Positions 1-11,144 of a DNA stretch of 64,000 bases are shown piece after piece. The stretch spans positions 155,643,152-155,707,151 of the forward strand of contig CP136066.1 in assembly GCA_032622095.1 (NCBI GenBank), in the 5' to 3' direction. Each line of letters starts with the position of its first letter. The stretch's first letter is position 1. Position numbers and translations under genes: made by a program. Under the pieces are notes generated by a model. It was given only the letters and a program-made list of their open reading frames with translations, made no database searches and was not told the origin of the DNA. The stretch comes from Siphonodentalium dalli. Lineage: Eukaryota; Mollusca; Scaphopoda; Gadilida; Siphonodentaliidae.

Positions 1-250
1 AACAAAGGACGCCGTTAAAGCGAGGGGCTTCAGCAGATATATCAGGTTTTGCGGGTACATGTCGGTCTGATTTCAAAAGTGGCAAAAAAAAATGTTTGAA
101 TGATCTGCAACAATTATTTTTACCGAATCATGACTAGTCTTATATTATTCTTAGAATATTTCAATGGAAAGCAATAACACGGACGATAACACAGACGATG
201 ACGACCACTGAATGGTTCATAATTTGTGATTAAACTGTTTTTTTACCTAA

Positions 251-505
251 CCCTTTTGTGACAGGAGCAGCACTGGTGCAGTATTAAAGATCCTTTGCCG
301 GTGCATTCTCCTTTCATGCGAGTCTCCCACAGGGATCCTCGCATATATAAGAGAATGCACTGGCTTACAAGTTCAAGGAAATAATTGTTAGGCCAATGTA
401 AATCTCATATATATGTGAGGCTCCCTATGGGAGACTCACATATATAAGAGAATGCATTGGCACAGGGCTTTCGTAAAATTTCAGGAAACTCGAGTCATGG
501 AAGGG
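251..505. mobile_element. piggyBac-like MITE, family P1
   Basis: CCCTTTTG...GGAAGGG termini flanked by CTAA and TTAA. The body is two nested hairpins built from GCATTCTC..., GCGAGTCTCCCA.AGGGA and its complement, with ATATATAAGAGAATGCA. Further copies are at 3863, 31822, 34041, 36296 and 36733. The TTAA target and CCCTT start suggest a piggyBac-type element. Non-coding. Confidence 0.7.
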
Positions 506-1130
506 TTAAGTATGTCAAAGACTAAGATGGTCTCATATGTTAATGTATTCAAAGTTCCAGTCCACCACTGACAACAGCAATTCATACAGTACGATTTATA
601 AATAACGTAAATAACCAACCACTGGTTATTGATTTAAAAGTCTAGATATATGTTTTTGACTATTATAAACATCTCTATTATATAATAATTGATTACTTAT
701 GATCTGTAAAAAAAAGTTCTTGACTTTTGATGGATGTGATAATTTATAACAATGTTATGAACAACCAATCACTTGAAAATAACAAGCACATTTTCTAGTA
801 TATAGTGGGGTGTGGATGTCTGTTTTTCAGCAAGTAACAATATAAGAACGTCTTCAAAATTAAAAGTTTTTCTAGGTTAAGCATAAAATTAAACTTTTTT
901 ATAAGTTATACCTCAATAACTTTATTTTTCTTTAATAAAGAATAACATTTTCTTCATTAGAAATACAACCACCCATAATGTAAGTTATGCATATAAAGAT
1001 AATGTATTAAGGGTTTCAGGCTACAGTCACATGTACTGGAATATATTGATGAAAATAGACTATTATATCCATTAATTTTGTTCGATAATAACAGAGGAAC
1101 ACTAGCAGGTAATTTGACAAAAAACATACT
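506..1130. other. Anonymous AT-rich stretch
   Basis: I see no gene, splice-bounded exon or repeat shared with the rest of the window here. Confidence 0.5.
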
Positions 1131-1133
1131 TTA

Positions 1134-2122
1134 GGGATCTTGTAGAAATAAAATCGGAGTATCCAATACTGATTTATGAATTTTTTCCCAACTCCAATCG
1201 AAAACTCTGATCTCCGATTGCGTTTATGGCATCGTGGGTAATCTTAGTTTTTACCTGCGACAATCAGAGTTGTTTGTATTATGTCAGAGTTTCCCTCCCC
1301 CCGCTCATATCAGAGTTTTTCCCACTCATATCAGAGTTTTTTTTATTGCAATAGAATAGGCTCATTTTTATCTAAATATTTATAAAGAACAAAATGCACC
1401 TCCTGTTAGCACCTTATGTGACCCCAATGTATGGAACACGTGTACTTCACAGAAATAGCCATGCTAAGTGAACGCCCCTCATTGGTTAAAAAATGGAATT
1501 GTTCACACAAGTAAATAGCCAACGATTCTACCATCAGTTGGACACATCCATGTTTACCAGTCCAGAGGAGACATAAGATAATGCACTCTGGTTGCTAATT
1601 ATACATTCATTTTCGGTTTCACAATACAAGTATTAAATCATTGTTAGATATCGCGGCGCTATTAATTCGTCAGTGACTTTTGTTTCAAATCTGCACATTT
1701 TATTAATTTTATCAGCTATCAGATTTGAGCCTGCTAAAAAGTTAAAGTAAAATAAAACCTAATTTAATAGTTTGTTAAATTGGAATTCCCATGAATTCAT
1801 GTGCCGATACTTCCTGTTATGTTGTGCCATTTTTAGCACTGTAATTTCCCAGGCCAATCCTAGTTTCTGGTTCTCATTGACCGAGAGAAGACGTCCGAAT
1901 ATCGTAATTGGAGTCTCAATGAAATCAGAGTTTCTATTACACAAAATCAGAGTTTCTGAGAAACCAAATCGGTAATATAGTCATTACTCTATCAGAGTTT
2001 TTTGTCTTTACTCTCGATAAAAATGCTCTGATTTGCACGTCACGTACGCAATCGGAGATTTCGTGCAGAGTTCAGTAGAAATTAACGAATCGGAGACTCT
2101 GATTTTATTTTAACAAGGTCCC
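1134..2122. mobile_element. PIF/Harbinger-like non-autonomous element
   Basis: Terminal inverted repeats GGGATCTTGTAGAAATAAAA (left) and its imperfect complement ending AACAAGGTCCC (right), flanked by TTA on both sides (1131-1133, 2123-2125). The 3-bp TTA duplication and GGG start fit PIF/Harbinger. The ends carry iterated ATCAGAGTTT (near 1263, 1281, 1310, 1330, 1923, 1945, 1989), perhaps transposase-binding sites. No transposase is seen. Confidence 0.65.
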
Positions 2123-2659
2123 TTATTTGTGGTATTTATTATGTCTAGTTTTTAATCAAATGTTTCAAACACATCTAATGTAAAATTAGATCTTATTAAA
2201 AATGTTCTTCTTGTAACCAGAACCCTGAACACATTTTAATAAATAATTTAACAATACTAAAACCTGTGATTAATTATAAAACGTCTTGAACAAATTGTTA
2301 AGATAATAGATATATACCCAGATATTCTTGGTTGTTAGAATTGCTAAATCACATGCAGTATGGAGGACTATGAACTATTGATAAGTTTATTTTTTGAGCA
2401 GAATTGTTTTCTATCATACAGATAGAACCCAAACTATTAAAAAAAACAGCTTCATTAAAACACCACAATCCAGGTTCCGATATTACTAATTTACTAAACA
2501 AGATAATGATGTTTAACTGAATTAGATCTTGCAATTAAATATATGAAAATGCAGACTAATAAGAATCAAGGATGTCTAGAAAGATAGAAATAAGCAGCCA
2601 AACTATTGAGCAGATCCTTGTTTAAGGTCGTTCAAGTCTGCAAATAGTGCATCTATCAT

Positions 2660-3056
2660 TTTCAGAATAAGGTCACAAGAGGGTGAATTTAGTGACGCTA
2701 TCCTGCATGGCTGGCTAGCGTCACCAAATTCACTCTCTGGGAACCTCATTCTACTTAGACCTCAACTTCTATGGGAGACATAGGATCAGATTGAAGTTCC
2801 CCAGTTGAAGTTGGTGATGTTAACTCATTAGTTGCCTCCGTTATGCATTTTATCTCTTCAAATCAGGGGATATGGAAACTCCCCAGAAGGAAATAAGTAA
2901 CTAAATATGTACAATGTTAATTTGAGACCCTAGATACTTCCCAGAAAATGAGGCCTAAGCAGAATGAGCTAGGTTCTGAGAGGGTGAATCTGATAATGCT
3001 AGCCCGCCGTGCAGGATTGCATCACTAAATTCACCCTCTGGGAACTTTATTTTGCA
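2660..3056. repeat. Foldback repeat, GAGGGTGAATTTAGTG family
   Basis: Paired hairpins of AGAGGGTGAATTTAGTGAC...GTCACCAAATTCACTCTCTG at both ends surround a middle about acctcaact...gttgaagttggtgatg. Other copies are at 6388, 20964, 21507 and 23385. Non-coding MITE-like element; superfamily unknown. Confidence 0.65.
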
Positions 3057-3154
3057 AATGACAGACACACTATTTGGAAGCTTCAGATCATTTAAAATCT
3101 GAAATATTTCAAACTCTAAAGTAACCTATAATGTTCAAATCTAGATTATATTAA

Positions 3155-3736
3155 CCCTTTCATTACTAAATTGATTCTGATTCAGTTATAAAAGTATATT
3201 TTGGAAATATCTAAAATTAATTAGGAGGGGTGTTTTGATCATACATGAGCAGAAGGCAAAGGATTCCTATTCCGTCATTTGGAGGAAATGTTCAGATAAC
3301 AAGTTCGACAAAAGGCTGTGAACTTATTATTTGAAAAAATACCCACATGAACTCCTCAATGATGAGTATTTAGTCATCGACGGTTTATACAACTCTATGT
3401 ATAATATTCATCAGTTGAAAGATGGGAGCTTCAAAAATGATACATAAAAGTTATAGGATTGAAATAGATAATACCACAAAATATAATGTTTCTTTCAATA
3501 TCAATACAAATGCACTTGTATATAGAAGTCTGCTTTGGGGGGAAAATGCCTATTTTCCTATTTTCTTGCAAAAGTAAAAGAAATTTTCCCACCAAAGAAT
3601 TTGAATCCTTCTGAACTTATATTAGCTTTTCATCTGTCTGTCGTCTGCTTTTATTACCTGAACATTCTTCAAATGAATAATAGACCATTCCAGTATTTTT
3701 ACAACCGATGGAATAAATCAGTTATTAACGAAAGGG
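3155..3736. mobile_element. piggyBac-like MITE, family P2 (long copy)
   Basis: Flanked by TTAA (3151-3154, 3737-3740), starting CCCTTTCATTAC and ending GAAAGGG. Internal marks are CAGTTATAAAAGTAT, GGAAATGTTCAGATAA and AATAGACCATTCCAGTA, shared with copies at 14588, 30284 and 34559. The interior is longer than in the 250-bp copies, so it may hold another insertion. Confidence 0.55.
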
Positions 3737-3862
3737 TTAATACTCAATATTTTTTATCACACGAGGAAAGAGTAACATGAACCCTCCGAAGTTCTGTCGC
3801 TTCAGTCACTTCAGTAAGTCATTCAAGATGAAATAAAATCAGTGTGCACGATATATAATTAA

Positions 3863-4098
3863 CCCTTTTGTGATGGGAGCTGTGCTGGTGCATCATTAAA
3901 TATCCTGTGCCAGTGCATTCTCTTATATATGCGAGTCTCCCATAGGGAGCCTCGCATATACAAGAAAATGCACAAGAGTCGAGGTATATATTTTTAAGCC
4001 AATGTATTCTCTTATAAGGGAGACTCGTGTATATATATAAGAGAATGTGTTGGCACAGTGTTTTCGCAAAATTTCTGGAAGCTCCAGTCGCGAAAGGG
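3863..4098. mobile_element. piggyBac-like MITE, family P1
   Basis: Perfect TTAA on both sides (3859-3862, 4099-4102), with CCCTTTTGTG...CGAAAGGG ends. The inner hairpin GCGAGTCTCCCATAGGGAG..CTCGC is intact. This is the best-bounded P1 copy. Confidence 0.75.
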
Positions 4099-4102
4099 TT
4101 AA

Positions 4103-5360
4103 CAGCCTATTTTATATTTTAATCCTGGTAATGTGACAAAAGCAAATAAATGTCATGCCAGTAATAAACTATGAACATTATGGGTCACCTTGAAGAGATC
4201 TGGGGCTTAAATTTCGATATAATTCATGATTTAATAATAGGTTTATATTAATTATTCAAATGGCTTGTGAATACAACCGTGATTTGGCTTCGAAAATTGC
4301 TAAAAATTTAAATGTTATGTTTATGTGAACTAAATTCTGATGGTATGTAGGGAGTCTGAGTAGAATATTTAGTTGACAGTTGTGCACTAATTCTGACTGG
4401 CTAGTGAGGAAAATATTGTTATATTCAGTGTTATAATGCATAAATACGTGAAATGGTTTAAAGTTATCAATTAATAGCATCTAAATCCAGAGGTTAGTTT
4501 TGGATCGACTCACCAACCGCCACATGAGGTTATATAAACTATGGTGAGCTATCAACTCGCACTAACTTACCATTATTAGAAACATTAGTTGTCATTTGCT
4601 GCACTGTAACAATGGAACAATAACTAGTCATAACCAGCAAAGCCAAGGCAAAAGGCAATTATCATTTGTTACCAAGCTCAGAGTAGCAACATGAGGGAAG
4701 CTCATCTAACTAACTGCTGCTGATAACAAACCGATTATAACCATTTCATTAGCACCCATTTCAGTACATTGATGCTACGATTATGATTATGATTTTTGAA
4801 TTTGTTTTATAATTGCGATCAAATCTATACCCTTCCATTGAAGTGTTCAAAGGCTGGAGATGTGATATACATTATATGGTGATATTGAGCAGGAAAAATT
4901 GCCACAGCAGAAGAAATTAAATAAGAAGTAGGCAAGTGAATGCACAGTCTCACTGATGATTTACAAGCAAAAAAGATTCATTGTCAGAAAGAATTCTTAT
5001 TATTAAATTAATTTTATGAAAATATAAAGAGCCTGCCATATTTAGATAGTATTACTGTGTATGCTCATACAACAACGTGTAATGAATCAGAATTAGAATC
5101 AGTTGTCATCAACAGAAGATTTAGTTGGCCGGTAATATACTAAATAGTGATGAACCGACTGTCACTATCGGCCAATAATTAGTTAATCAGCACTGGCAAA
5201 CAAATAATTATGTAGCCCATAACTGCAAATTATTACATGAAATTGTCTTCATATATTCCCATGTTACCTGTCCAAAAATTGATCAAAATACCTTCATAGC
5301 TTGTCATATATTCTAATTTGCAGACAGTTAAATTAGTTCAAAAATCTCTTTTTAAAGGCG
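4103..5360. other. Non-coding stretch without recognised elements
   Basis: AT-rich, no convincing coding frame and no repeat shared with elsewhere in the window. Confidence 0.45.
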
Positions 5361-5595
5361 TACTACTACACTCAACATAATATATGTAATAAATGAATTA
5401 ATTTGAGCAATGGATGAGTACAAAATACACTCATGTGCTCTATGAGTGATGTAAAGAACATGGTAATTATAATGAAAATGAATTACCATGTTGTTTTACA
5501 TCGATCATAAAGTAAATGAGTGTATTTTGCACTCGTCCATGGCTCAAATTCATATATTTGTTGTATATATTCTGTTGAGTATAATAGAAGATGGT
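5361..5595. repeat. Foldback element with ~105-bp arms
   Basis: The left arm (ACTCAACATAATATATG..., ATGAGTACAAAATACACTCAT) pairs with the right arm (ATGAGTGTATTTTGCACTCGT ... TCTGTTGAGTATAATAG). The arms meet around 5478-5490. A single arm recurs at 19187-19290. MITE-like. Confidence 0.6.
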
Positions 5596-5776
5596 CCAAT
5601 AAATGGCCAGATTTAGTGTACCCCTTTAATTTCATGTATGGGAAATATGATTATACTGTCTTTGACTCTGAAAAACTATACATGTATGTGATAATCCAAT
5701 GTAACTACTAACTAGTTATGAGATTTATTTAATAGATAGGTATTTAGTCGGAGCTTCAGTATCAGTATGAAATATC

Positions 5777-5880
5777 CATGGCATGTTACATGCATGCCTT
5801 TATTGGTAGTTATCCATGGCACATTACATGTATGCCTTTATTGGTGTCATGTTACATGCACACCTTTAATGGTAGTTAGT
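5777..5880 (+). repeat. Short tandem repeat, ~40-bp unit
   Basis: Three degenerate copies of catgttacatgcatgcctttattggtagt-like sequence. Confidence 0.55.
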
Positions 5881-6295
5881 TACTGTTTTTAGAGATGTTC
5901 AGTTGTAAAATAAAGTCACTTCTCATGACAATTGGACAGCTTTTTCTTATTCAGTGGGAACAGATCTATTTATTTCTATGTCGATTACTACATTTGTGCA
6001 ATTGGCTATTGCTGATTCTGGTTTCCCCACATCAGTTCATCACTAATACTAAACAATATCAAAATGCAACAACATCAGATCCACCTATGGACAGAGTGAA
6101 CTAAAAATTACATAAAATTACTCTTTTTATGGTTTTCAAATAGACACAATATAAAGTGATATTCAAGGATGATAAACCCAAATGTAAATTAATTCTGTCT
6201 ATCTTTAGTAAATACCCATTTATTTCTTCCGTCTTCCACAATTTTCTTTGATAATGTTTAGTTGTCTACTCAACTAACTGGAAAATATATCTTTG

Positions 6296-6321
<26 letters not shown>
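6296..6321 (+). repeat. Poly-A tract
   Basis: Uninterrupted A run of about 26. No retroposon body is recognisable just upstream. Confidence 0.7.
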
Positions 6322-6326
<5 letters not shown>

Positions 6327-6387
6327 TGGCTATTTCTCAATATGCCTCTTCCAATTTAGCATCAAGCCTGAATATAATGAGTCTGTC

Positions 6388-6757
6388 ATTTGATGAATGA
6401 GGTCCCCAGAGGGTGAATTTAGTGATGCTATCTCACATAGCGGGGTAGCATCACCAAATTCACCCTCATTCTGCATAGCGTAGACCTCAACTGCAATGGG
6501 AGACTCAGGATTAGATTGAAGTCCTCCAGTTGAAGTTGGTGATGTTCACCAATTAGTCACCTTGATTATGCATTGTATCTTCTGCAAATTAAGGGATATA
6601 GAAACTGACAGAAGGGAAAAAGTAACTAAAACAATGTCAATTTGAGACTATAGATACTTCCCAGAAGATGCGCCTAAGCAGAATGAGGTCCCCAGAGGGT
6701 AAATTTGGTGCGGGGTAGCATCACTAAATTCACCCTCTGGGGACATCATTATGAAAT
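6388..6757. repeat. Foldback repeat, GAGGGTGAATTTAGTG family
   Basis: Starts GAATGAGGTCCCCAGAGGGT and ends ACCCTCTGGGGACATCATT. Same layout as the copy at 2660: an end hairpin with GATGCTA...TAGCATC, a middle with GTTGAAGTTGGTGATG, then a second end hairpin. Confidence 0.7.
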
Positions 6758-7258
6758 GACAAGACACTATATTCAGGCTTGTTTAGCATATGTAGCTCTT
6801 ATCGGCATGTCCCCCAAATAAATTTCATGTTATCGATCAGAAATCCAGGCTTGCTATCTCTTGGGCTGACATATGTAAAGACTTGAGAATAGCACATCTT
6901 GTCTACGTTCAAGTTGAGCTGAGAAAACTTTTTATGGAAGTCACATGAAGAACCAAGTATAGTTTAATTTGAATGTAGGCGCCACTCCTCAGTAAGCAGT
7001 TTATTACCTTATTTGAACAAATTCCCACCAAAAACTGAAGTTAATTAAAATGTTTTTCCTTAGTTATTCATAAGCATCAGGGACGATTGTCTGTGTGATT
7101 ATATAAGGCCACATAAACAATATAGTTCGTTTTTAACGGAATTTGATTTTCATGTGCATGTGATGAGGGATGCAGATATTTGTATTTATAATTTATGCCA
7201 AATTATTTTTGTGTGGGTGCAGGTATTTATCTATAAATAATTATTTGAGGTAAAGACA

Positions 7259-7445
7259 GAAAACCAACACTTGCAAATAAAAGATGAACAACTCTAGAGC
7301 AGAAAACAGGAAAAAAAATGATTGAACACTCAATTGATTGGCCTCATAGTAGTGAACTTCCACACCAAATTTCATTGAGATTAGTCAACCGACGGTCAGA
7401 CAAGGTCAAACCAGTATACCCCCATCTCTTCGAGAGTATATATAC
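7259..7445 (+). repeat. Single unit of family C repeat with terminal hairpin
   Basis: One unit resembling 18350-19125 (AAAGATGAACAACTCTAGA, CCAAATTTCATTGAGAT), then a degenerate GACGGTCAGAC tail and a hairpin-like TATACCCCCATCTCTTCGAG. A short copy of the array architecture seen elsewhere. Confidence 0.5.
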
Positions 7446-7764
7446 AAAACAATGACTTGTGATATGTCAATTTATTATTATTGAAATAAGGCATTGGAGT
7501 ACCATGTCTGTTAACTTTTGCCACGAAGGCTTCTGTCAGATGAATTAAGACCCCAGTAATTATATATTTATGACATGTCTTTGAGTGACAAGGATTTCCT
7601 GATGAAACAAATTATGTAGCCTATCTGGCCTATACTAATGAATAGAGTTATTTGACAGACAAACAACTGCATAAAGTTATTTGAAAGACAAACAACTGCA
7701 AGAGGTGTGCACTCGAGTGCTAGCATACCCCCACCGTGGCAAATTCAACCCGCATTATCTGTAA

Positions 7765-8460
7765 ACCCAACAAAAAAGATTGTTAACTTTAAAGAAAAAT
7801 TCGGACTAATTATATCGATATGGTGTCACAAGAAGCTTGTACAGAAAAAATTATTCAAATTGGTTCATATTTGTTAAAGTTATTAAGTCGGACAGAATTA
7901 TATAAGTCAAAATAAGTCGAAAATGAAGTGTAATATTACGAAAAACAGTCTGAGCCAATCCCTAGCTGCATCATGTAGAGAGGGTATTGTGAGAAGCATG
8001 TATACCAAAAATTATTGAAATTGGTTCATATTTGTTAAAGTTATTAAGTCGGACAGAATTATATAAGTCAAAATATGTCGAAAATGAAGTGTAATATTAC
8101 GAAAAACAGTCTGAGCCAATCCCTAGCTGCATCATGTAGAGAGGGTATTGTGAGAAGCATGTATACCAAAAATTATTGAAATCGGTTCATATTTGTTAAA
8201 GTTATTAAGTCGAAAATGAGGCGTAACTCAGCGTAACTTAAAAAAAAAAGTTGGACCGAATCGCAATTAGCATCATGCGGAGAGGCAGTCATAAGGAGAT
8301 TGCATACAAAAAATTAGTGAAATCGGTTCATAGTTGTTCGAGTTATGAGGTCGGACGGACGACGGAAGGACGGACACACGGGGGGAGAAAGCGTGACGGA
8401 CGGACGCAGTCAATCCAGTATACCCCCCATTTTCTTCGAAAGTGGGAGTATAATAAGTAT
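7765..8460 (+). repeat. Tandem array family A (161-bp unit) with GGAC tail and hairpin
   Basis: The anchor GGTTCATATTTGTTAAAGTT recurs at 7862, 8023 and 8184 (161-bp steps) and as a diverged form at 8325. The array ends in a GACGGACGACGG tail (8350-8405) and then TATACCCCCCATTTTC-TTCG-AAAGTGGGAGTATA, a hairpin near 8418-8452. Open frames here are by-products. Confidence 0.7.
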
Positions 8461-8823
8461 AGATAATAGTGATGTAAACTCTCTGTCCATAGGTGAGCAG
8501 TGGTGTCAAACTATAGCTGCAAATGACTATGTTACACAGAACTTAAAACTATTAATGCGCAAGTCTAAAAAGCACACCATAACTTAAATATAATATAATC
8601 ACAATTCGGAGAATATATAATTATTCAAAGAAAGACAAATAATAAACAATAAATTTGGTTGTGAGAATTAATGTATGACAGTCATCGTGGTGGAATATAA
8701 CAATTTGTAAAAAGAATAGAATCTTAATGAATAATCAGTTGTAGTTTTCCAAACACTTTTCTGCTGCCTTATTCTGCCATATTGAGAAGATTTAAAGCCA
8801 GATGATCTAGTTGGATGATCACT

Positions 8824-8928
8824 GAGAGCTTTCCGATGAATGGCAACAAGCCATATTTCCGACTAAATCCTGAAAAGTTACCCATAACTCTGCTGTGGTT
8901 AAGGAGTCGATTATTTAGGGCATTACTG
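8824..8928. mobile_element. CAGTAATGC MITE, half copy
   Basis: Matches the complete element at 42392: GAGAGCTTTCCGATGAATGG ... TTAGGGCATTACTG, ending next to TA. The left terminus is missing. Confidence 0.6.
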
Positions 8929-9159
8929 TAGGTCAACAACCACAGTCATTTATTAATGAACTAAACTTCTAAAACCAACACTAGGCTATATACAGTCTGG
9001 GTGAACGTCGACTCTATATTTGAAATATAGAGTCTGGAGCTAATGTCGCCAAAACCATTTCTATTCAGCAAGAGCTTCCCCAATATGACGTCAGGGATTT
9101 TTAAATATACATCGATGATTGACAGGTGTCACCACGTGTTATTTGTTGTGCTTCGCAAT

Positions 9160-9452
9160 AACAATGGCCGACTCATCAACCCATAGAAGGCATGTGTCGC
9201 GACATAAACTTACAGAAGATAATATTTGTCGTGTGTGCGACTATTCTTTTTCGGGAGATGAACTCGCTGCATCAACGGGAAAGCTGCATCCGAGAGCAAA
9301 AAATAAGGTCGTCATCAAAAATGATGCTTTAGTCGCCTTTAGAACTATTTAAAAGCATAAAATTAAGTCATTTCCTCGGTGTTTAACTTTCAGATGACTT
9401 TTTTACGACAAATAATTTGATTTGCAAACCATGTTACAATAAAGTAAATCAA
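9160..9452 (+). pseudogene. Zinc-binding protein fragment, two coding segments
   Basis: Segment one opens MADSSTHRRHVSRHKLTED at 9163 and continues with a CRVC pair and LHPRAKNKVVIKNDALVAF, to a stop at 9352. Segment two, after a tttcag at about 9395, reads DDFFTTNNLICKPCYNKVNQ then IHGHE, to 9450. The CxxC...CxxC spacing suggests a small zinc-binding domain, like those at the start of some transposase or chromatin proteins. I cannot name it. No donor matches cleanly in frame, so it is either a gene with an unseen splice or a decayed copy. Confidence 0.4.
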
Positions 9453-9967
9453 ATACACGGACATGAGTGAGTTCTATTTATATTTATGGGAGGCCAAGGT
9501 GGTACCATACGCAGGCCTATCTATCAGGTCCAGCACATCCTTCAAATTAATCGGAATCGTACCGACGAAATTCCGCTCTGTTACTATATTTAGAGGTGAC
9601 ATTATGGGAGTCTCCGCCCACTAACACTTGTTTATTAACCCATACGGTTTCATTGGACGGAAAATAATTTACGCAATCAATCAGATTACGGAATCCCGAC
9701 GACTTGGAAATGAGATAGCGATGTTATCCGTCAGACCTAATATTCAATGTTGTAATGAATATTTAGGTATGAGTTTACTCAGACTGTGCTATATATTTCT
9801 GGAGGAAAGTTTTACGCTTTACCATAAAGTTATTAAAATAATATGCTACTAAGTCGAATTATGGTGAGTACGCATGCTTTACTATTGAGCATCACCATAA
9901 GATGCTATCCTGAATTTGGGGTATTTAGAATCAAACTACCCATCCAGGGAATGACATACATGTACTC

Positions 9968-11136
9968 TAGGGCCCTGCGAACCTTAAGTTTTAGGTCGAA
10001 CCGAACATTGAAACCGAATCATGGTCTCGGTTTCGAATCGAACCGAACCTCAAATCCAAACACCGACCTTGTTGTCGTAGACTCAGGATAGAGTGCACAA
10101 TCAGAAATGTCAGTGGACATTATTATAGTAAAATCAACAGTTATTTAATTAATGGGCATCTACACAGCTATAAGATAACTACACAACAAAGAATTATTTT
10201 ATATTGGACATGGGTAGTCTATTTATTCGTCCGCGACTTTGGTTTCAAATCTACGCATTTTGTGTTCTGATACATACATGTACATGGGGTCCCAAAATCA
10301 CCACTGAGCAGGTGGGGATTTTATCTTGTGAATAAATTAAGTACCCGTACGACATATTATTATTGTAATGTCGACACTCGGTAACTATTAACAGACTCGT
10401 CAATATATAACTGTGACGACAAAGATTAAAGCGTGCTGATGTCATGTTGTAGCAATTGAGTGTCACAAGACAAAGCATACCCGGCTACATAATCATGTCA
10501 ATCATTTATGCTGATAAACAATGACCACACCTTCTCCTCACTGAGATTGGTTGAAGCCAATTGTTGACACAATAGTGCTGCCCGGAAATACCTACAGGTA
10601 TTCAGTTTCCGCCAGCTTACCGGCGGAATTCAAACAAGCTTGTTCGATCTGTATTCATCAATAATCATAACTTATTATCTCCTTTGTTAGGTATAATTAT
10701 GGCTATAAGTAAAGTTATACGGAGAATAAAAACAAACTTTGACAAGGTAGAACTTTGACTGAGATAGAAATGTTATAGTTTTACTAATTAATTATCATGA
10801 ATTTGACATGTCCGACCGGACCGTTTAGCGGGAACGGAATAAAGTTATGCCAAAAGACCCATTCAAATGAAATATCACCCAGTTATCCCGCCCGAGTAAT
10901 GATCAAATAAATTATATCAAATGTAAACATAAAATTATAGTATCACACAGTTGTATGTAAACCAATTAATATACGGTATATAATCAATAAACAATTCCCA
11001 TTATGCAAAATTTGCCCAATTCCGGGACTAAAGAAAAGGTTCGATATAAACGAATCCCGTCTAAGGTTTCAAACTGGAACGAATCATCAAGGGGGTTTCG
11101 AATCGAACCGAACCTCGAACGGTTCGCAGGGGACTA
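9968..11136. mobile_element. Non-autonomous hAT element 1
   Basis: Termini TAGGGCCCTGCGAACC and GGTTCGCAGGGGACTA are inverted with few mismatches. They are flanked by a perfect 8-bp duplication ATGTACTC (9960-9967, 11137-11144), the hAT signature. Both ends carry iterated TCGAACCGAAC motifs. The interior (1169 bp total) shows no transposase frame. Confidence 0.88.
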
Positions 11137-11144
11137 ATGTACTC

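Noticed and set aside
7765..8300. Regular repeats suggested a CRISPR-like array
   Set aside because: Units are contiguous 161-bp tandem copies without short spacers, in a eukaryotic genome.
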